Part shown: piece after piece, positions 35,676 to 46,859 of the stretch
Layout: every line of letters starts with the position of its first letter
Position numbering within the stretch: position 1 is the first letter of the stretch
Source of the DNA: Phialocephala subalpina
Taxonomy: Eukaryota > Ascomycota > Leotiomycetes > Helotiales > Mollisiaceae
Length of the DNA stretch: 64,000 bases
Assembly: GCA_900073065.1 (NCBI GenBank)
Contig: FJOG01000026.1
Coordinates: 532,939 to 596,938, forward strand
Reading direction: 5' to 3'
Translations under genes and position numbers: made by a program
The notes under the pieces: model-generated
Told to the model about the DNA's origin: nothing
What the model saw: the letters and a program-made list of their open reading frames with translations, nothing else
Databases searched by the model: none

Positions 35676-36716
35676 GATGGCAAAGATGTGGTGAAAGTGG
35701 GATGCAGTCGAGGCTGGCGAATCGGAGGAACGCTTTTGGGTCTTGGCTTGGAGGGGTTAGGGCAGGAGGAAAAGTGGGTGGTGTTCGACAGGGGCCATTA
35801 TGGGAATAGAAACTCCTCGATGCATCAAACATCCCTAGACTATTTTGGGGCAATGCTCTGATTCTGGAAGAATGAGAGTGTTGAGCATGATATCAATCAT
35901 CGTCCAGTTTCTCTTGCCTCGCGTTCGCGTTCGCGTTCTCAACGTGGAAGCTTCCGAGACTTCGGGTCGGATTTTACTTCTAAAATCGCAGATGCAAATG
36001 CGCTCTCATCACTTTTTTTGTGCATGGCTGCTGTGTCGTGTGCATGACGACATCAGAAAGCAGAAAGCTCCCTCTTCCCTCTTAAGTTGTGGTGGGATTG
36101 CTCACTTGAACGGGGCTTTGAAGCATCTCTTCGCTGGCCAGTAGCCAACCCTTCAATGCTTGCAAATCGAAGACGCGAAGAAAGTTCTTCGAAGAATCTG
36201 ACACGTTGATATTTATGGCCCTGGCTGACGGGTCACATCTCGGCAGGCTGCATTTAATATAAAAATATGCGGAGATGGGACGACATCAAGGTCCAAGCAG
36301 TGCTTGATATCCGGGAAGGCTAAATAGGACGAAAGCCTGTCCAAGTGGATCGCGGCGATAAGATTTCGATGCCTTGAACTCTAAATGGGGATTCTGCCAA
36401 GTGTAGTGTTGGTTGTCAGTCACGACTTCCTGAGGAGGGAGTCTTGTTACAATATCGTAAGCACGTTCGTCATCCTAGAAATACCACAGCACGTTTTCTG
36501 TCAGTATACGGAAAGCCGAAATATATATTTGTACTTGCAAAATGATTGCAATATGAGAAACACTCGAAGCTGTCGAACGTGACGAAACGAAGAGCATAAT
36601 ATGCACATGATACACGTGACACTTTTTTTTCTAGAGGTTGCCAAAGACAAATTTCGAATACCAGCCCAGGCGTATGAAAGCTAATAGTCTTTGCTACAAT
36701 ATCAACTTATCAAATC
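35676..36716. other. Intergenic, nothing recognised
   Basis: This lies upstream of the exporter and should contain its promoter. Only short frames without domain motifs are present. Confidence 0.4.
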
Positions 36717-37760
36717 ATGCTTATTTTACTTCTTTTAGACGCTTTCGGGGTTGAATTGCAAGTTTCAGCTGTCACGTGTCTGTATCGATTTTCTTCCCAT
36801 GGCTCTGTCTTCCCAATCTCCCGCCCGCTACTGCTTTACCTGATCATCTCGTTTGGAATCCTCCTGTCTTGTGCATCTACTGTTTCTTGCAGCGAAGGAA
36901 TTCTCCGGTATATAGTTCCTGACGTACGAGGAGATTTTGGAATGTACCAGGATGTCTTCACTGACATAGGGGCAATTCAAAGCTGCAACAACACGGTCAG
37001 CATTGCGGGGGTAATATAGCTTGGATGACACAGAGATTCGTAACCGAAACTTCAATCTCTTTTATAGGCGATGAAACAACAGCTATCATCGATGCTGGAG
37101 CTTCACCCTCCCCTGCTCCAGTACCAAAATCAACCGCAGACGTGCAAGCGACACTCACAGAGTATACCAAAAGCACTCCGGCACCACCCCCATTGAGTCT
37201 TACTTCTTCAGATCTCTTCTCCAAGCCAGCCCAAACTCAACCTTCCTTTGGATTACTTCGGTCTATGGAGGCAGCACTACAGTCATTGGTGGTAGCACTA
37301 GTGTTATTGGTGGACGAGCCTTCGTAACGGGAGGCACTACAGTCATGGAAGCAGTTTAATTGTGGCAGGGGGAACTACCTCGACGATTCCTGCATCTACA
37401 ACAGTCATTGGAGGAACTACAAGAACGACTGGAGGCAGAATTACGGTTACAGGTGGTAGTACGACCGTCATTTGGAGAACATTTTACCGTGCTTGGTGGC
37501 AGCACAGTATTTAACGAGGTCGTAAGTGTCATTGGAGGCAGTACCCAATGATCGGAGGTCCTACAACTATAATGGGAGGAATCATTTCTGCGATAGGAGG
37601 AAGCACCTCTGTTGTTGGCGGTTCAACCATCATATCAACTGCAACAATCGCAGCTTCATCCGTAGAAGCTGCGGCACAGGCGAACGCTGCGTGGAGAGAT
37701 GAGGTACTGTTTGATCTGATAGGGTGGCTGGCAATGATGATAAGCGTTGTGCTCATATGA
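36717..37760 (+). pseudogene. Gly/Ser/Thr-repeat surface protein, frame-broken
   Basis: The region encodes an amino-terminal hydrophobic signal-like stretch (LLLYLIISFGILLSCA), a Thr/Ser/Pro-rich middle, repeats of the type GGSTTVIGGSTSVIGG, and a hydrophobic carboxyl tail (LFDLIGWLAMMISVVLI) suited to a GPI signal. That is the layout of a fungal cell-surface protein. The repeats are, however, spread over several frames: the frame changes near 37255, 37355, 37473 and 37548, each by one or two bases, once where TTT replaces an expected TT. Either the gene is decayed or the sequence holds indel errors. A short first intron may also exist before 37033. The exact start and structure are uncertain. 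Confidence 0.5.
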
Positions 37761-38380
37761 ATCTTCTATGTATTTGGTAGATACTTACCCAAGATGAATT
37801 CTTGCGAGTGCACGACTGTCTGAAGAATATGCTGTTGAAATGTTGAAAAGGGGGAGGGGTGATTCTCGCTTAGTCTCTTGGCGCCCGAGAGAGCGGGGTT
37901 AGCCAGCTCGGAGGTCAAAAAGGTGGCGGCTCCCGATATCCTGACGGGCAAGGGACTTTGGACATGAATTTTATTGACCATTGAAGGTAAATTTTTAGTA
38001 GAGGTCCCTAGGGTACTCAGCTTCTCGTAATTCTGGATTTTGGTAGGCTAGAAACGAGCGTCGGCGCCTCACTATCGAACGATGCTTGGAACGACGACAA
38101 GACATGTACCAACTACTTGAAAGTTAGGAAGCAAAGAGCACTAGACAGTTGAAAAAAATTCTAAAGCTCCTCGAGCATACTGACGTGTAATCATAGTGGG
38201 GATGTCAAGCTTAGAAAGCTTCGAGAATGGTCATCGAATGTTCGAAAGCGTATTGGACTTTGACTTAGATTCTGGGTGCTTCTTCTTGACGAAGTGACTT
38301 AGCCCGGTGTATCATGATAAATCTCTTATATAAAGCGTCAATAATACTTTTCAAGTGATTCTTGTGCCATCCTTCAATTG
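37761..38380. other. Intergenic with TATA-like element
   Basis: No coding frame is seen. A TATATAAAG element at 38327-38335 lies 46 bp before the ATG of the following hypothetical gene and may be its core promoter. Confidence 0.4.
38327..38335 (+). promoter_or_regulatory. TATA-box-like element
   Basis: TATATAAAG, 46 bp upstream of the ATG at 38381, in suitable orientation. The assignment rests on sequence and position only. Confidence 0.35.
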
Positions 38381-39028
38381 ATGTTTCCACGTTCGTTCCG
38401 AGGCCCAAAAACCCAATTCATAACATGGGACTTCAAGAGTTTAATCGAACTTGGAAACTCTTTACAATGGCGGGTACTTTCCCTTGATCAAAATGTATGG
38501 TTGATGAAGCATACTAATATTGAGAGGCTGTGCTTGCTACACATGCAACGACTGCAAAATCAAGAGTGCCGGGGTCACCAAACCATCGTCATTTTCCATC
38601 ACCTCAAGCGGATGGCCAGCGACCGCAGCTGCAACATCGAAGTAACATCGTCAACGAAATTCAATCAGTCTGCGCTAAATAAGGCATGGCAGAACAGTAG
38701 TCAAGGCTTGTGTCTCAAATATAAGGAGGAGATCCTAGGGAGTCGATCTTACAGCGGTAAACTGGAACACAACCATCCGAATGCCAAGTCCGTTTGGACT
38801 GAGCTCGAGCGACCGCAAGGGCCAGCAAGGGAGATTGGAAATCTTAACTGGTTTACCAGGTTTCGAGTTCGATGGAGATCGAGCAGTTTGGTAGAAAGGG
38901 TGAAGAGGCTAGAAAAGGCAGCACTGTACGAAAAGTCGGGCGGATATTGGAAAAGGAGAGCGGCAAGATCTATTCGCAGCGAGGTGTCATATGACCAACT
39001 CGGCGATCGCCATTCATATTCATGGTAG
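38381..39028 (+). CDS. Hypothetical basic protein
   Basis: A single frame of 215 codons from the first ATG. The product is rich in Arg, Lys, Ser and Trp, with no signal peptide, membrane helix or recognised domain. The carboxyl third is very basic (RFRVRWRSSSLVERVKRLEK). A TATA-like element precedes it. Because the protein is unlike any family I know and its neighbours on either side are broken genes, it could be a chance frame or a gene fragment. Confidence 0.35.
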   Translation: MFPRSFRGPKTQFITWDFKSLIELGNSLQWRVLSLDQNVWLMKHTNIERLCLLHMQRLQNQECRGHQTIVIFHHLKRMASDRSCNIEVTSSTKFNQSALNKAWQNSSQGLCLKYKEEILGSRSYSGKLEHNHPNAKSVWTELERPQGPAREIGNLNWFTRFRVRWRSSSLVERVKRLEKAALYEKSGGYWKRRAARSIRSEVSYDQLGDRHSYSW

Positions 39029-39196
39029 TAGCTCCGCAGCCAAGATCATGTCGTAGGAAAGAAAAGGACAGAAGGAATCTTGAGATGTTTCGTCTAAAAT
39101 ATCCTACAATTACAAAAATCACAAAGCGCGGGGTTGATATGGAGCTGGGCGGCCATTGAATTCACAAACTCTCCGAGTATTGACGTACAATTCTGG

Positions 39197-40255
39197 CTAC
39201 ATATTTGACCTCGATCTCAGCATAGCTGTAAGTCGTATTTTCGCAGACTCAAAAGCAATCTTCACGTCGTCTGGATACACCCATTCCACGTGACTTGGCA
39301 GATCTTCTGCCTCCCAGTCGAAGTACGTAGGTAAATTCGGTATAGGTTGCCGTTCGACAAGGACTACTTTCTTCAAACGATTGAGGTCCAGGTTCTTGTA
39401 CTCAGCAAGATCGGTAAACCAGGTATAATTGGCGGTCGATGGAGAATCTCCAGTTTGAACATAGGCGAGGCCAAGAGAGACCTGTGTATATGTTAGAAAT
39501 TTGACATCGGGATATGCCCTGAGTTTTAATTTGACTCACCTCCAATTCTTCCAACGACTCTGGGAGTTTGGCAGCAAGTTCATCCCGTCCGAACTCACCA
39601 AATATCTCGGCATCAATCTGAAGGATTTTCAAATTCGTGAAGTATCTGAAATCCACCCCACAATAGTATCTCGTGAGATGCAATTTGCAGATCGTTGACA
39701 AAATCGGCCCAAAGACCTTAGAGAAATTATCAGGAGAACGGGTGCGATCTGTGTGAAGTACGGATACAGCACCATAACCGCCTACGGGTTTGGTCCAACA
39801 AAAATTCCTCTAGGTGCGGGTGTCCAGTGAAAAGGTATTGCACGTGTCGCCCCTTTGGAGGATCCCAGGATGTGAACTCAAGCTTTTGATCTTCGTCAGC
39901 CCAAAGCTCTCCACCGATTGAGGGTCGATGCGTTCCGAGATTCTTGGGTCCCAATTGATGATTTTCACTTGCTCAAGATTAGGAAGTTGAAAACCTTTGG
40001 CAATGTCACAAATAGTGATCCAGCCATCGTCAATCACCACATGCTGTAGTCCAAGGGTCGTACATCCTCAAAGAACGGAAAAATTCGAGGCATTCCCAGG
40101 TCAATCATCGGATCGAGTTTGGGGAGACCCGAGGTGTGACTGGTTGGAGCGAATCTGCGGCCGACCTCTCCAGGTGGATGATGTGGGAATTCTCTCCGTG
40201 AAGGAGTGACCAGTCGAAGGTTGATGGTAGTCAGCTGTACTAATACAAACGTCAA
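39197..40255 (-). pseudogene. F-box/LRR-like paralogue, truncated and frameshifted
   Basis: The minus strand encodes blocks parallel to the neighbouring gene at 40676-41966: QLTTINLRLVTPS, FQLPNLEQVKIINWDPR, a GLTKIK segment, HPHLEEFLLDQ, FTNLKILQIDAEIFGEFG, LPESLEELE, then a GTGAGT...ACACAG intron and a carboxyl end (LKKVVLVERQP ... WVYPDDVKIAFESAKI) stopping at 39197. The frame changes near 40035 and near 39885, and no amino-terminal F-box exon is found upstream, because the neighbouring gene's stop lies at 40676. It therefore seems to be a truncated, decayed tandem copy. The leucine-rich pattern suggests a substrate-recognition domain of an F-box protein. Confidence 0.6.
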
Positions 40256-40382
40256 AGGTGAGTACGTATGAAGTATTGCTCAACAATTTTTGAAAAGAGT
40301 CATTGGGTGCTTGGAAACAATTGATACTTTGTCTCGTCCCAGGTACATCAAGACATATCAACCAAGACGGATTCGAACCAAA

Positions 40383-40660
40383 CTAGATCTTCGTGCGAAA
40401 AGCTAGAGATCTCTGGAGCCACTTAATAAGGTCAGGACAGTCGAGAAGGGGTTCAGAAGGAAGCACACTTGTGCACAAGTCGACCAGAAGTAAGGCTGGG
40501 AGCGCGGTGGCACTCAGCTGGAAGCCATTCTCCGAGTCGAGTCTAGCACCCATGCAAACATTGAAAAGGAATTCAACTAAGTTGCCAGAACACACTTCAG
40601 GGTTGCGCAGTTGAGAAGACTCAAACTCCACTCTCAACAGATTACGGGCGGCTTTCAGAT
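40383..40660 (-). pseudogene. Unidentified coding fragment
   Basis: A minus-strand frame of about 90 codons (YLKAARNLLRVEFESSQLRN ... LIKWLQRSL) begins directly after the stop of the F-box/LRR gene, without its own ATG near the beginning. It has the Leu-rich character of its neighbours but no motif. It may be the carboxyl part of a third lost copy. Confidence 0.25.
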
Positions 40661-40675
40661 ATTCCGGACCAGCAG

Positions 40676-41966
40676 TTACTCCCTCAGCAGAACTTCAGGA
40701 TCCATACCGGCAGACTTGAAAATCTCCTCCACTTCCTCCGGATACTCCCGCTCCACCTGACCCGCTCTCTCCTCCCCTTCCGGAAAATCCTCCACTAGAC
40801 GGACTTTCTCCAAGCGATTCCGACCCGAAATTTTGTATTTAGCAAGAACCATGATCCAACCGCAATCGACCGCCTCGAAACCAGAGCTGTAAAGAATGCT
40901 ATTACGATCAGTGAAGGTTATCTGCGATAAATTAGAAATTGGCCCACAAAACATAGAGATTCGTTTGGAGTCACTCACCTCCAGCTCACTCAATGTCACA
41001 GGAAGTCTCTCAGCAAGATCCTCTCGTCTCTCCTCATCCAAAATCCATTTATCAGTCAGAAGGGTCTCGAGGCTTGACCACCTAGTAAGATCGGCAGCGA
41101 AGTGCTCCCTCGTAATATGCAGTTTCTTGACCACCCTTTTGACAGGCTCGAACATCTTGCGAATGCCCTCGCTTTTAAACCCATAAGTTCTTTTCGCATA
41201 ATGCGACGGGTAAGAGGCGCTCCTCCACGTAAGTTCTTCCAATTTCGGATGTTCGGTAAGGAGATATGACACAATTCTAGCATCCGGTCTGTCACTCAAA
41301 AAAACTCAAGTTGCTTGATTTTCGTTGGGCCGAAGGCTGGGAAGTCCTTCATGCTGATGCCGTTGAGTAGATTTAGTTGGGGGCGTACATTGACGACCTT
41401 GAGGTACTCGAGATTGGGGAGCTGGTAGATGCTGATGATGTCGAATGGGTTGATCTGTGGACTCCTGACTGTCACACTTCGTAGGGTGGTGTTGGTGCAT
41501 CTGTTGAAAAACCCGCATGTCGGAGGATGTAACTCAAAGAAAATAGGATTCTGGAGCAAGCGTCTGATCTCGCTGAGTTCGGGGGTAGGTAGGACTCACC
41601 CGAAAGACGTAGGCCGAGCGGGAGGAGTTGCTAGACGAAGACTGAGGGTGTTCATCGAGGTGCAACTCGAGACTAGATTGAGGACCGTCTCCCCAACATT
41701 ACAGTACCATGCCACCACCGAAAGCTGCCAGATCTGACCCACGATCATCGTTCAGGATGATGAGCAATATTCTGCAACAATGGATCCAAAGCCCTTTGGT
41801 CTGATAGAAACCCTGTCTGCCCGGCGATCTTGTTGTAGAGAAGGGGAAGAGCAATAGCATAAAACTTTGTACAAACATGGGCCAAAGGATAGAGGCTGAA
41901 ATCAAGTTCAACACGGAAACCTAGAATCTGCAACAGTAATTCATCAGAGAGATCAAGAAGATTCAT
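40676..41966 (-). CDS. F-box/LRR-like protein with two frame breaks
   Basis: The ATG at 41966 opens an F-box (NLLDLSDELLLQILGFRVEL ... CTKFYAIALPLLYNKI). Leucine-rich segments follow (LRSVTVRSPQ, YQLPNLEYLKVVN, HPKLEELTW, RWSSLETLLTDKW), ending at 40676 with DPEVLLRE. Probable introns lie near 41560-41610 (GTGAGT...CTCCAG) and at about 40923-40979 (GTGAGT...CGCAG, 57 bp, supported by the same splice in the paralogue). Two breaks remain: a one-base shift near 41745 with no splice solution, and one in a run of seven A (plus strand) at 41298-41304, where eight would restore the frame. The second looks like a homopolymer error. F-box proteins recruit substrates to SCF ubiquitin ligases; the target is unknown. 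Confidence 0.6.
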
Positions 41967-42138
41967 GATTGCAGAGTGTCTGTAAAGGATGAGAATACAA
42001 TCGTGAGAAAAAGTAGCAAATTTTGGCTTTAGGCAACTACGCCACTAACTCGCACACGAAAAGGGAGTCCAAATTTGAGGCACAGAAGATAAGGTCTTAC
42101 AATTCCAGAGATTTTGTCGGCAGGTATTTTTTCATTCA

Positions 42139-43314
42139 TTACCACTTCTTCGGCGCACCAACTATCGTTCGTGAGAACACTGCGCTCGCAAGAGGTTCTC
42201 CAGCCTTCTCTCTTTGCTTGGCTTGAATGCCAGTCCTGTCGGTGACTATTGTAGCGTTGATGATGTTGTCGAATTCATCATCATCCCCATTGTCTGAATC
42301 GGCTTCAACATCTGAATCATCCTTTAAAGGCACTGGCCGAGTGATTTTCTCCGGCTGCTTCTTCTGCCCTGTGTCTGTTGGGTTCGAGAAGGGTTTCGAG
42401 GCGAGGACGCGACGTCGGAGTTCCGCCATTTCTTCTTCGTCGTCTTCGTCAGATATATCGAACGGATCCTTGTTCTCTTCTGGTTCTTCTTCGACGGGTT
42501 TTGTTGGCTTCTTGCCCAAATAGATCCCGTCGACCTCATCGTCACTTCCCTTCTCACCTCGCTCTTCATCGGCTTCCTCGTCTTCGTCGTCGGAGCTTAC
42601 AGGCATTCGATGATTTGAGTTCCCGCCCTTCCACATATCTTCTGGCCCATCGTCTCCTTCTGCTCTGTTGTCTGCATACTCCTTCTCCAAACGTTCCATC
42701 CACGCCGCCTCGGTCTTCTTGATATCTGCCTCGTCTTTGCAGGCCGCATACCTCTTGAGGATTGATGAATTGATCTCCAAGAATGCCTCTCCATATGAAA
42801 AAGGTGATAGAACCTGCTCCGCCCATTCTGGGTGACCGCAGATATAAAAAGCGGCTCCAAGTGCTTCCACACAGTTCAGTCGCCACGGCTTGCCATAATT
42901 GACACTGTTCGCAGCCACTAGATATGGCAGAAGCCTCTCACACTTACCTCCTATCTTCGGCCACGGTACCTCCTTGACTCTAGCCCACGAGCACTCTACT
43001 ACTGCAGCTCCATATTGTTCCATAAGCTCTCGATCGGCAGGCGATATTGTTTGCTTCGCGTTCGGACTGATGATGACCCCAGAGTGTTTCTGACCAATGT
43101 GGAGCTCACGCATGAGTCCAGTCTTCATTAACTTCTTCCCAGAGCATCGTTTCGGGTCGCAGTGTCCTAGATCCCAACATGCTGCTTTGAAGGAGGGGCG
43201 AGATGCGGGGTGTTCGCTGTCTTCGTCGTCGTTTCGTGGACCTCGAGGCCGTGGCGCATTGCTATATTTCTTGCCTCCCCGTGACGAGAACCCATCTTTT
43301 TTGTGTCTAACCAT
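42139..43314 (-). CDS. TSR3: 18S rRNA aminocarboxypropyltransferase Tsr3
   Basis: An intronless frame of 391 codons from ATG at 43314. After a basic start comes the RLI-like metal-binding segment (KAACWDLGHCDPKRCSGKKL). The DUF367 core follows: GVIISPNAKQTISPADRELM, VVECSWARVKEVPW, RLLPYLVAANSVNYGKPWRL, CVEALGAAFYICGHPEWAEQ and FSYGEAFLEIN. The second half is a long acidic Asp/Glu/Ser/Lys tail, usual in fungal members. Tsr3 transfers the aminocarboxypropyl group of SAM to a modified pseudouridine of 18S rRNA, a late cytoplasmic step of 40S maturation. Longer starts upstream have no ATG. It diverges from the GGA gene with 282 bp between start codons. Confidence 0.93.
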   Translation of the reverse strand: MVRHKKDGFSSRGGKKYSNAPRPRGPRNDDEDSEHPASRPSFKAACWDLGHCDPKRCSGKKLMKTGLMRELHIGQKHSGVIISPNAKQTISPADRELMEQYGAAVVECSWARVKEVPWPKIGGKCERLLPYLVAANSVNYGKPWRLNCVEALGAAFYICGHPEWAEQVLSPFSYGEAFLEINSSILKRYAACKDEADIKKTEAAWMERLEKEYADNRAEGDDGPEDMWKGGNSNHRMPVSSDDEDEEADEERGEKGSDDEVDGIYLGKKPTKPVEEEPEENKDPFDISDEDDEEEMAELRRRVLASKPFSNPTDTGQKKQPEKITRPVPLKDDSDVEADSDNGDDDEFDNIINATIVTDRTGIQAKQREKAGEPLASAVFSRTIVGAPKKW

Positions 43315-43596
43315 TTCGTATGCTTTAATCGACGTTGGTGCTGTGAGAGAGCTAAAGAGTAGTGAGGTTGGAGAATGAGATTGAAATTCTGACCACCAAA
43401 GTTCTCGCTTGGACCGAACCGCATCAGCCAAGCCAAGCACAGGAATCGTTCCCCCACTACGAGAATACGACGAGACCACTGCCACCTTGCGCCGCAGCAC
43501 CAAAGACCGTCTACCTTGCGCAACAAGCAACCTGCAACCTGTCCAGTCCTCCCTTCACTTACTTAACGGTGGTAATACCTTCCCACAGCCCTCCAG
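43315..43596. promoter_or_regulatory. Bidirectional promoter region TSR3/GGA
   Basis: Only 282 bp separate the divergent start codons of two well-supported genes, so both promoters and 5' UTRs must lie here or overlap. No TATA box is visible, which is usual for housekeeping genes. Specific factor sites are not assigned. Confidence 0.55.
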
Positions 43597-45733
43597 ATGG
43601 AGGCAGCTTCTGCGCGGATGGCGGCCAGAGACCGCTTTGGCCAAATGGGAGACCCAGGACCTTCACAACTGCAACGATTTATCCAGCAAGCCTGCAGTCC
43701 CGAGAACTTCGAGCCAAACCTTGGTGTGAACCTCGAGATCGCAGATTTAATCAATTCGAAGAAGGGGAATGCGCCGAGAGAAGCTGCGGTAGCTATCGTC
43801 AATTATATCAATCACCGGAACCCGAACGTGTCTTTACTAGCTATTTCCTTGCTTGACATCTGCGTCAAGAACTGCGGATACCCATTTCATCTACAAATCA
43901 GTACCAAGGAGTTTCTCAATGAGCTTGTTAGAAGGTTTCCCGAACGGCCGCCGATTAGACCGACGAGGGTGCAGATGAAGATATTGGAGGCAATTGAAGA
44001 ATGGCGGGGTACAATATGCCAGACATCGCGGTACAAGGAGGACTTAGGCTTCATTCGGGATATGCATAGATTACTGAGTTACAAGGGCTATGTGTTCCCG
44101 GAGGTCAGGAGAGAAGATGCGGCTGTCTTGAACCCAAGTGATGTGAGTAGAGATACCCTGGTTGAGAATGAATGTGTACTGATGTCAATCTGCAGAACCT
44201 CAGATCCGCTGAGGAAATGGAGGAGGAAGAGAGAGCGGCACAATCTGCGAAGCTACAGGAGCTGATTCGACGTGGCGGACCCGAGGACTTACAAGAAGCG
44301 AATCGACTGATGAAGGTTATGGCGGGGTACGATACTCGACAAAAGACAGACTACCGTGCCAAGGCAGCAGAGGAGGTGGGCAAGGTGCAACAAAAAGCTC
44401 GTCTTCTCGAGGAGCGACTCGAGGGATTCAAACCTGGAGATGTCATGACCGACGGCGACGTATACGAGGAATTGGCTTCAGCGTTACAAAGTGCCCACCC
44501 GAAGATACAAAAGATGTGCGAAGAAGAATCGGATGACCATGAAGCAGTCGCGAAGTTGCTTGAGATCAATGACAGTATACATCGGACGGTAGAAAGGTAC
44601 AAACTTATGAAGAAGGGCGATGTAGATGCCGCAGCCAAGATAGCGAAAGGTACTCTTGGTACCAGTACTGGAGTTGGCAAGAATGCTTCTAATGAGCTTT
44701 CATTGATCGACTTTGATCCTCCAGAGGCGGAATCGAGTACCAACGGAAGCAGCTCTGCGGCAGCGCCACCCAGCAGTAGTAATGACTTGGAGGACGATTT
44801 GCTTGGACTTTCTATGGGAGAGTCGTATGGTCAGGGAGGTGGCATTTCTCTGGGATTTGGAAGCAATACTAGTAAGTCCTTTCTTACTCCTAGAACTATA
44901 CCACATACTGACCTGTCCTTTCAGATCTTCCTGGACCTGCCTTACTATCTTCGACGAGCGAGCACAGCACTGCCAGAGGTCCCACTCCAACAAGATCTCC
45001 TGCCCCTCCGGCCACATCGACAGGACCCAACTATTCTGCCTTTTCAGCATTCGGCACCCCTCCACCAGCTCAACAGGCTGCTCCACAACCAACACTCTTC
45101 CAACAGCAGCAAGCCCGCCAGCAAGCTGCCCCTCCAGCACCAGCCGCCGACCCCTTTGCAGCATTAGCATCTCCGATTCGATCAACCACACCACAACAAC
45201 CCCAAAAGTCTATATTTGACTTTAGCAGCCACCAACCTCCAGCAAAGACTTCGACTCCAGCTCCCCCACCAGCTGCCGACGACGATGAATGGGCCTTTGA
45301 ATCTGCACTCCCTGAGGGACCACCCTCGAATAACATAACTGTCAGCGACACCAGCCTGAACATCTCATTGCACGTGACACGAGAATCTGCTACTCCATCT
45401 ATCATCACAATGTCGTTAAGTTTCTCAAATAAGACCGAACAAGCGGTATCAGAACTTGAATTCAAGGCGGCAGTGACGAAGGTACTTTCCACCCCCCAAT
45501 TAGGTCTCAGATACACGTGCTAACAAGACTAGGGATTTACTCTCAAGCTGCAACCGCAAACAGGACGAAGACTCCAGCCTCACGAACAGGCTGGTGTTAA
45601 GCAAATCATACACCTACACGGAGCTGAGGAAGGCAAAGCTGGCACAGTGAAGTTAAGATGGAAAGTTTCGTACATGGTTGGTATGCAACCTATGAACGAG
45701 CAAGGCGAAATCTCATCGCTTGGTATTGCTTGA
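43597..45733 (+). CDS. GGA1: GGA-type clathrin adaptor (VHS-GAT-GAE)
   Basis: Model: join(43597..44142, 44196..44871, 44925..45481, 45533..45733), 659 codons, three GT-AG introns of 51-53 bp. Residues about 20-170 form a VHS domain (LQRFIQQACSPENFEPNLGV, ALLAISLLDICVKNCGYPFH-like core, EFLNELVRRFPERPP). About 195-330 is a GAT helical bundle (LQEANRLMKVMAGYD, EVGKVQQKARLLEERLEGF). A long Pro/Gln/Ser hinge precedes the carboxyl gamma-adaptin ear (NITVSDTSLNISLHV, GFTLKLQPQTGRRLQP). Such proteins bind cargo tails, Arf-GTP and accessory proteins to sort cargo from trans-Golgi to endosome/vacuole. Yeast has two paralogues; I cannot tell which, if either, is the direct equivalent. Confidence 0.93.
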
Positions 45734-46859
45734 TAAGGAGACAATGATTGATAGAAAGCAACGCGAGATCAAGAACTGCTGGCTACGGCCATAGATGCGT
45801 GGACTGATAATCTCGAAGCTCATGAGGGACGGGGCGTGTGATGTATGATCTTGACTCGCACACTTCGCGATCTTGAGTGGGATCTGAGGGGCCCAACTTT
45901 TGTGTACTGGTGATTATTCAATTCTCGTTCTGAGTTTCCTGACATTCGATAATCCTGAGTGGGGTTTCCATGTGTTTAAGATCACAACTGGCTTTCGACT
46001 TGTCTAACAGTTCATACTCCTAAGTGGGTTCTAAAGTCCGGATCTTCACATTATCTTTTTACTAAATCTGCTACGGTCTTGGTTCCAGACATTCTGCTCC
46101 GGCTTTAGTATCTGAACAGTGTTTCTAAAATTTGGACATAATAATTTTAAAGCTATCAATCCTCAACTCTGACATCTACCTCTCCACCTGCTCCAGATCA
46201 GACCCCCACGACTTTTCATACAATATGCAAGGGATAAAATACAGTTTTCTTCACGTCTCATTGTCCTTGCGAAATTCGTCAGCTTCCAATGCCCGTACTA
46301 CACCGCCGCACTTCCGCCACTAAAAGCTTGTATTCAATCGATGCGTCAGCCACGCCCAGGCGTCACTCTCACCACTCCAGGAGTCCTCTTTCGAGGCATT
46401 CACCTCAATCAGACTAAGTCTACGGGTATGCAAGTACCGTATCAAACACTCAACATGCATAGTTATTGGTAATCATTGTACGGGAAAGTTTCCTAATAGT
46501 ACCCGCCAAGTCTGGAGCTCCGAGACGGCGGAGCAAAATGCAGGTACGGATAGGGGTACAATGCGATGTTTTGGATTACCAATGAGGTGGTTGCGAGGAG
46601 TTCCGGGTTTCGTCACGGCAGGTGAGGGAATTGGATTTGTAAGATGCGTTGATGTGAGGTGATGTTGGATTGAACCCTAAGTTCGAGATTTCAATGTCTT
46701 CAATGAGATGGAGTGGTATATTTCGACGGTCTGTATAAATCTTACATCCCCTCCTCAACATCCACTCCCTTCTCATTACCATCTGCATCTCTATCTCTAT
46801 CTCATCCGATACACCTGTCCTCTCAATCTCAAAATCTAACACCAAGGACAAAATTCAAA
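45734..46859. other. Intergenic, promoter of the SDR gene at right
   Basis: About 1.1 kb without a convincing gene. The right end has a TATAAAT element at 46734-46740 and a long CT-rich tract from about 46745 to 46830, typical of promoters and 5' leaders of well-expressed fungal genes. Confidence 0.5.
46734..46740 (+). promoter_or_regulatory. TATA-box-like element of SDR gene
   Basis: TATAAAT, 120 bp before the ATG at 46860, followed by a CT-rich tract. Position and context support a core promoter. Confidence 0.45.

Noticed and set aside
40340..40400. GGTTCGAATCC on the minus strand, resembling a tRNA T-loop
   Set aside because: The flanking bases do not form a T stem and no acceptor, D or anticodon arm pairs around it.
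42227..42722. Plus-strand open frames opposite TSR3
   Set aside because: They are antisense shadows of the acidic, low-complexity tail of TSR3.
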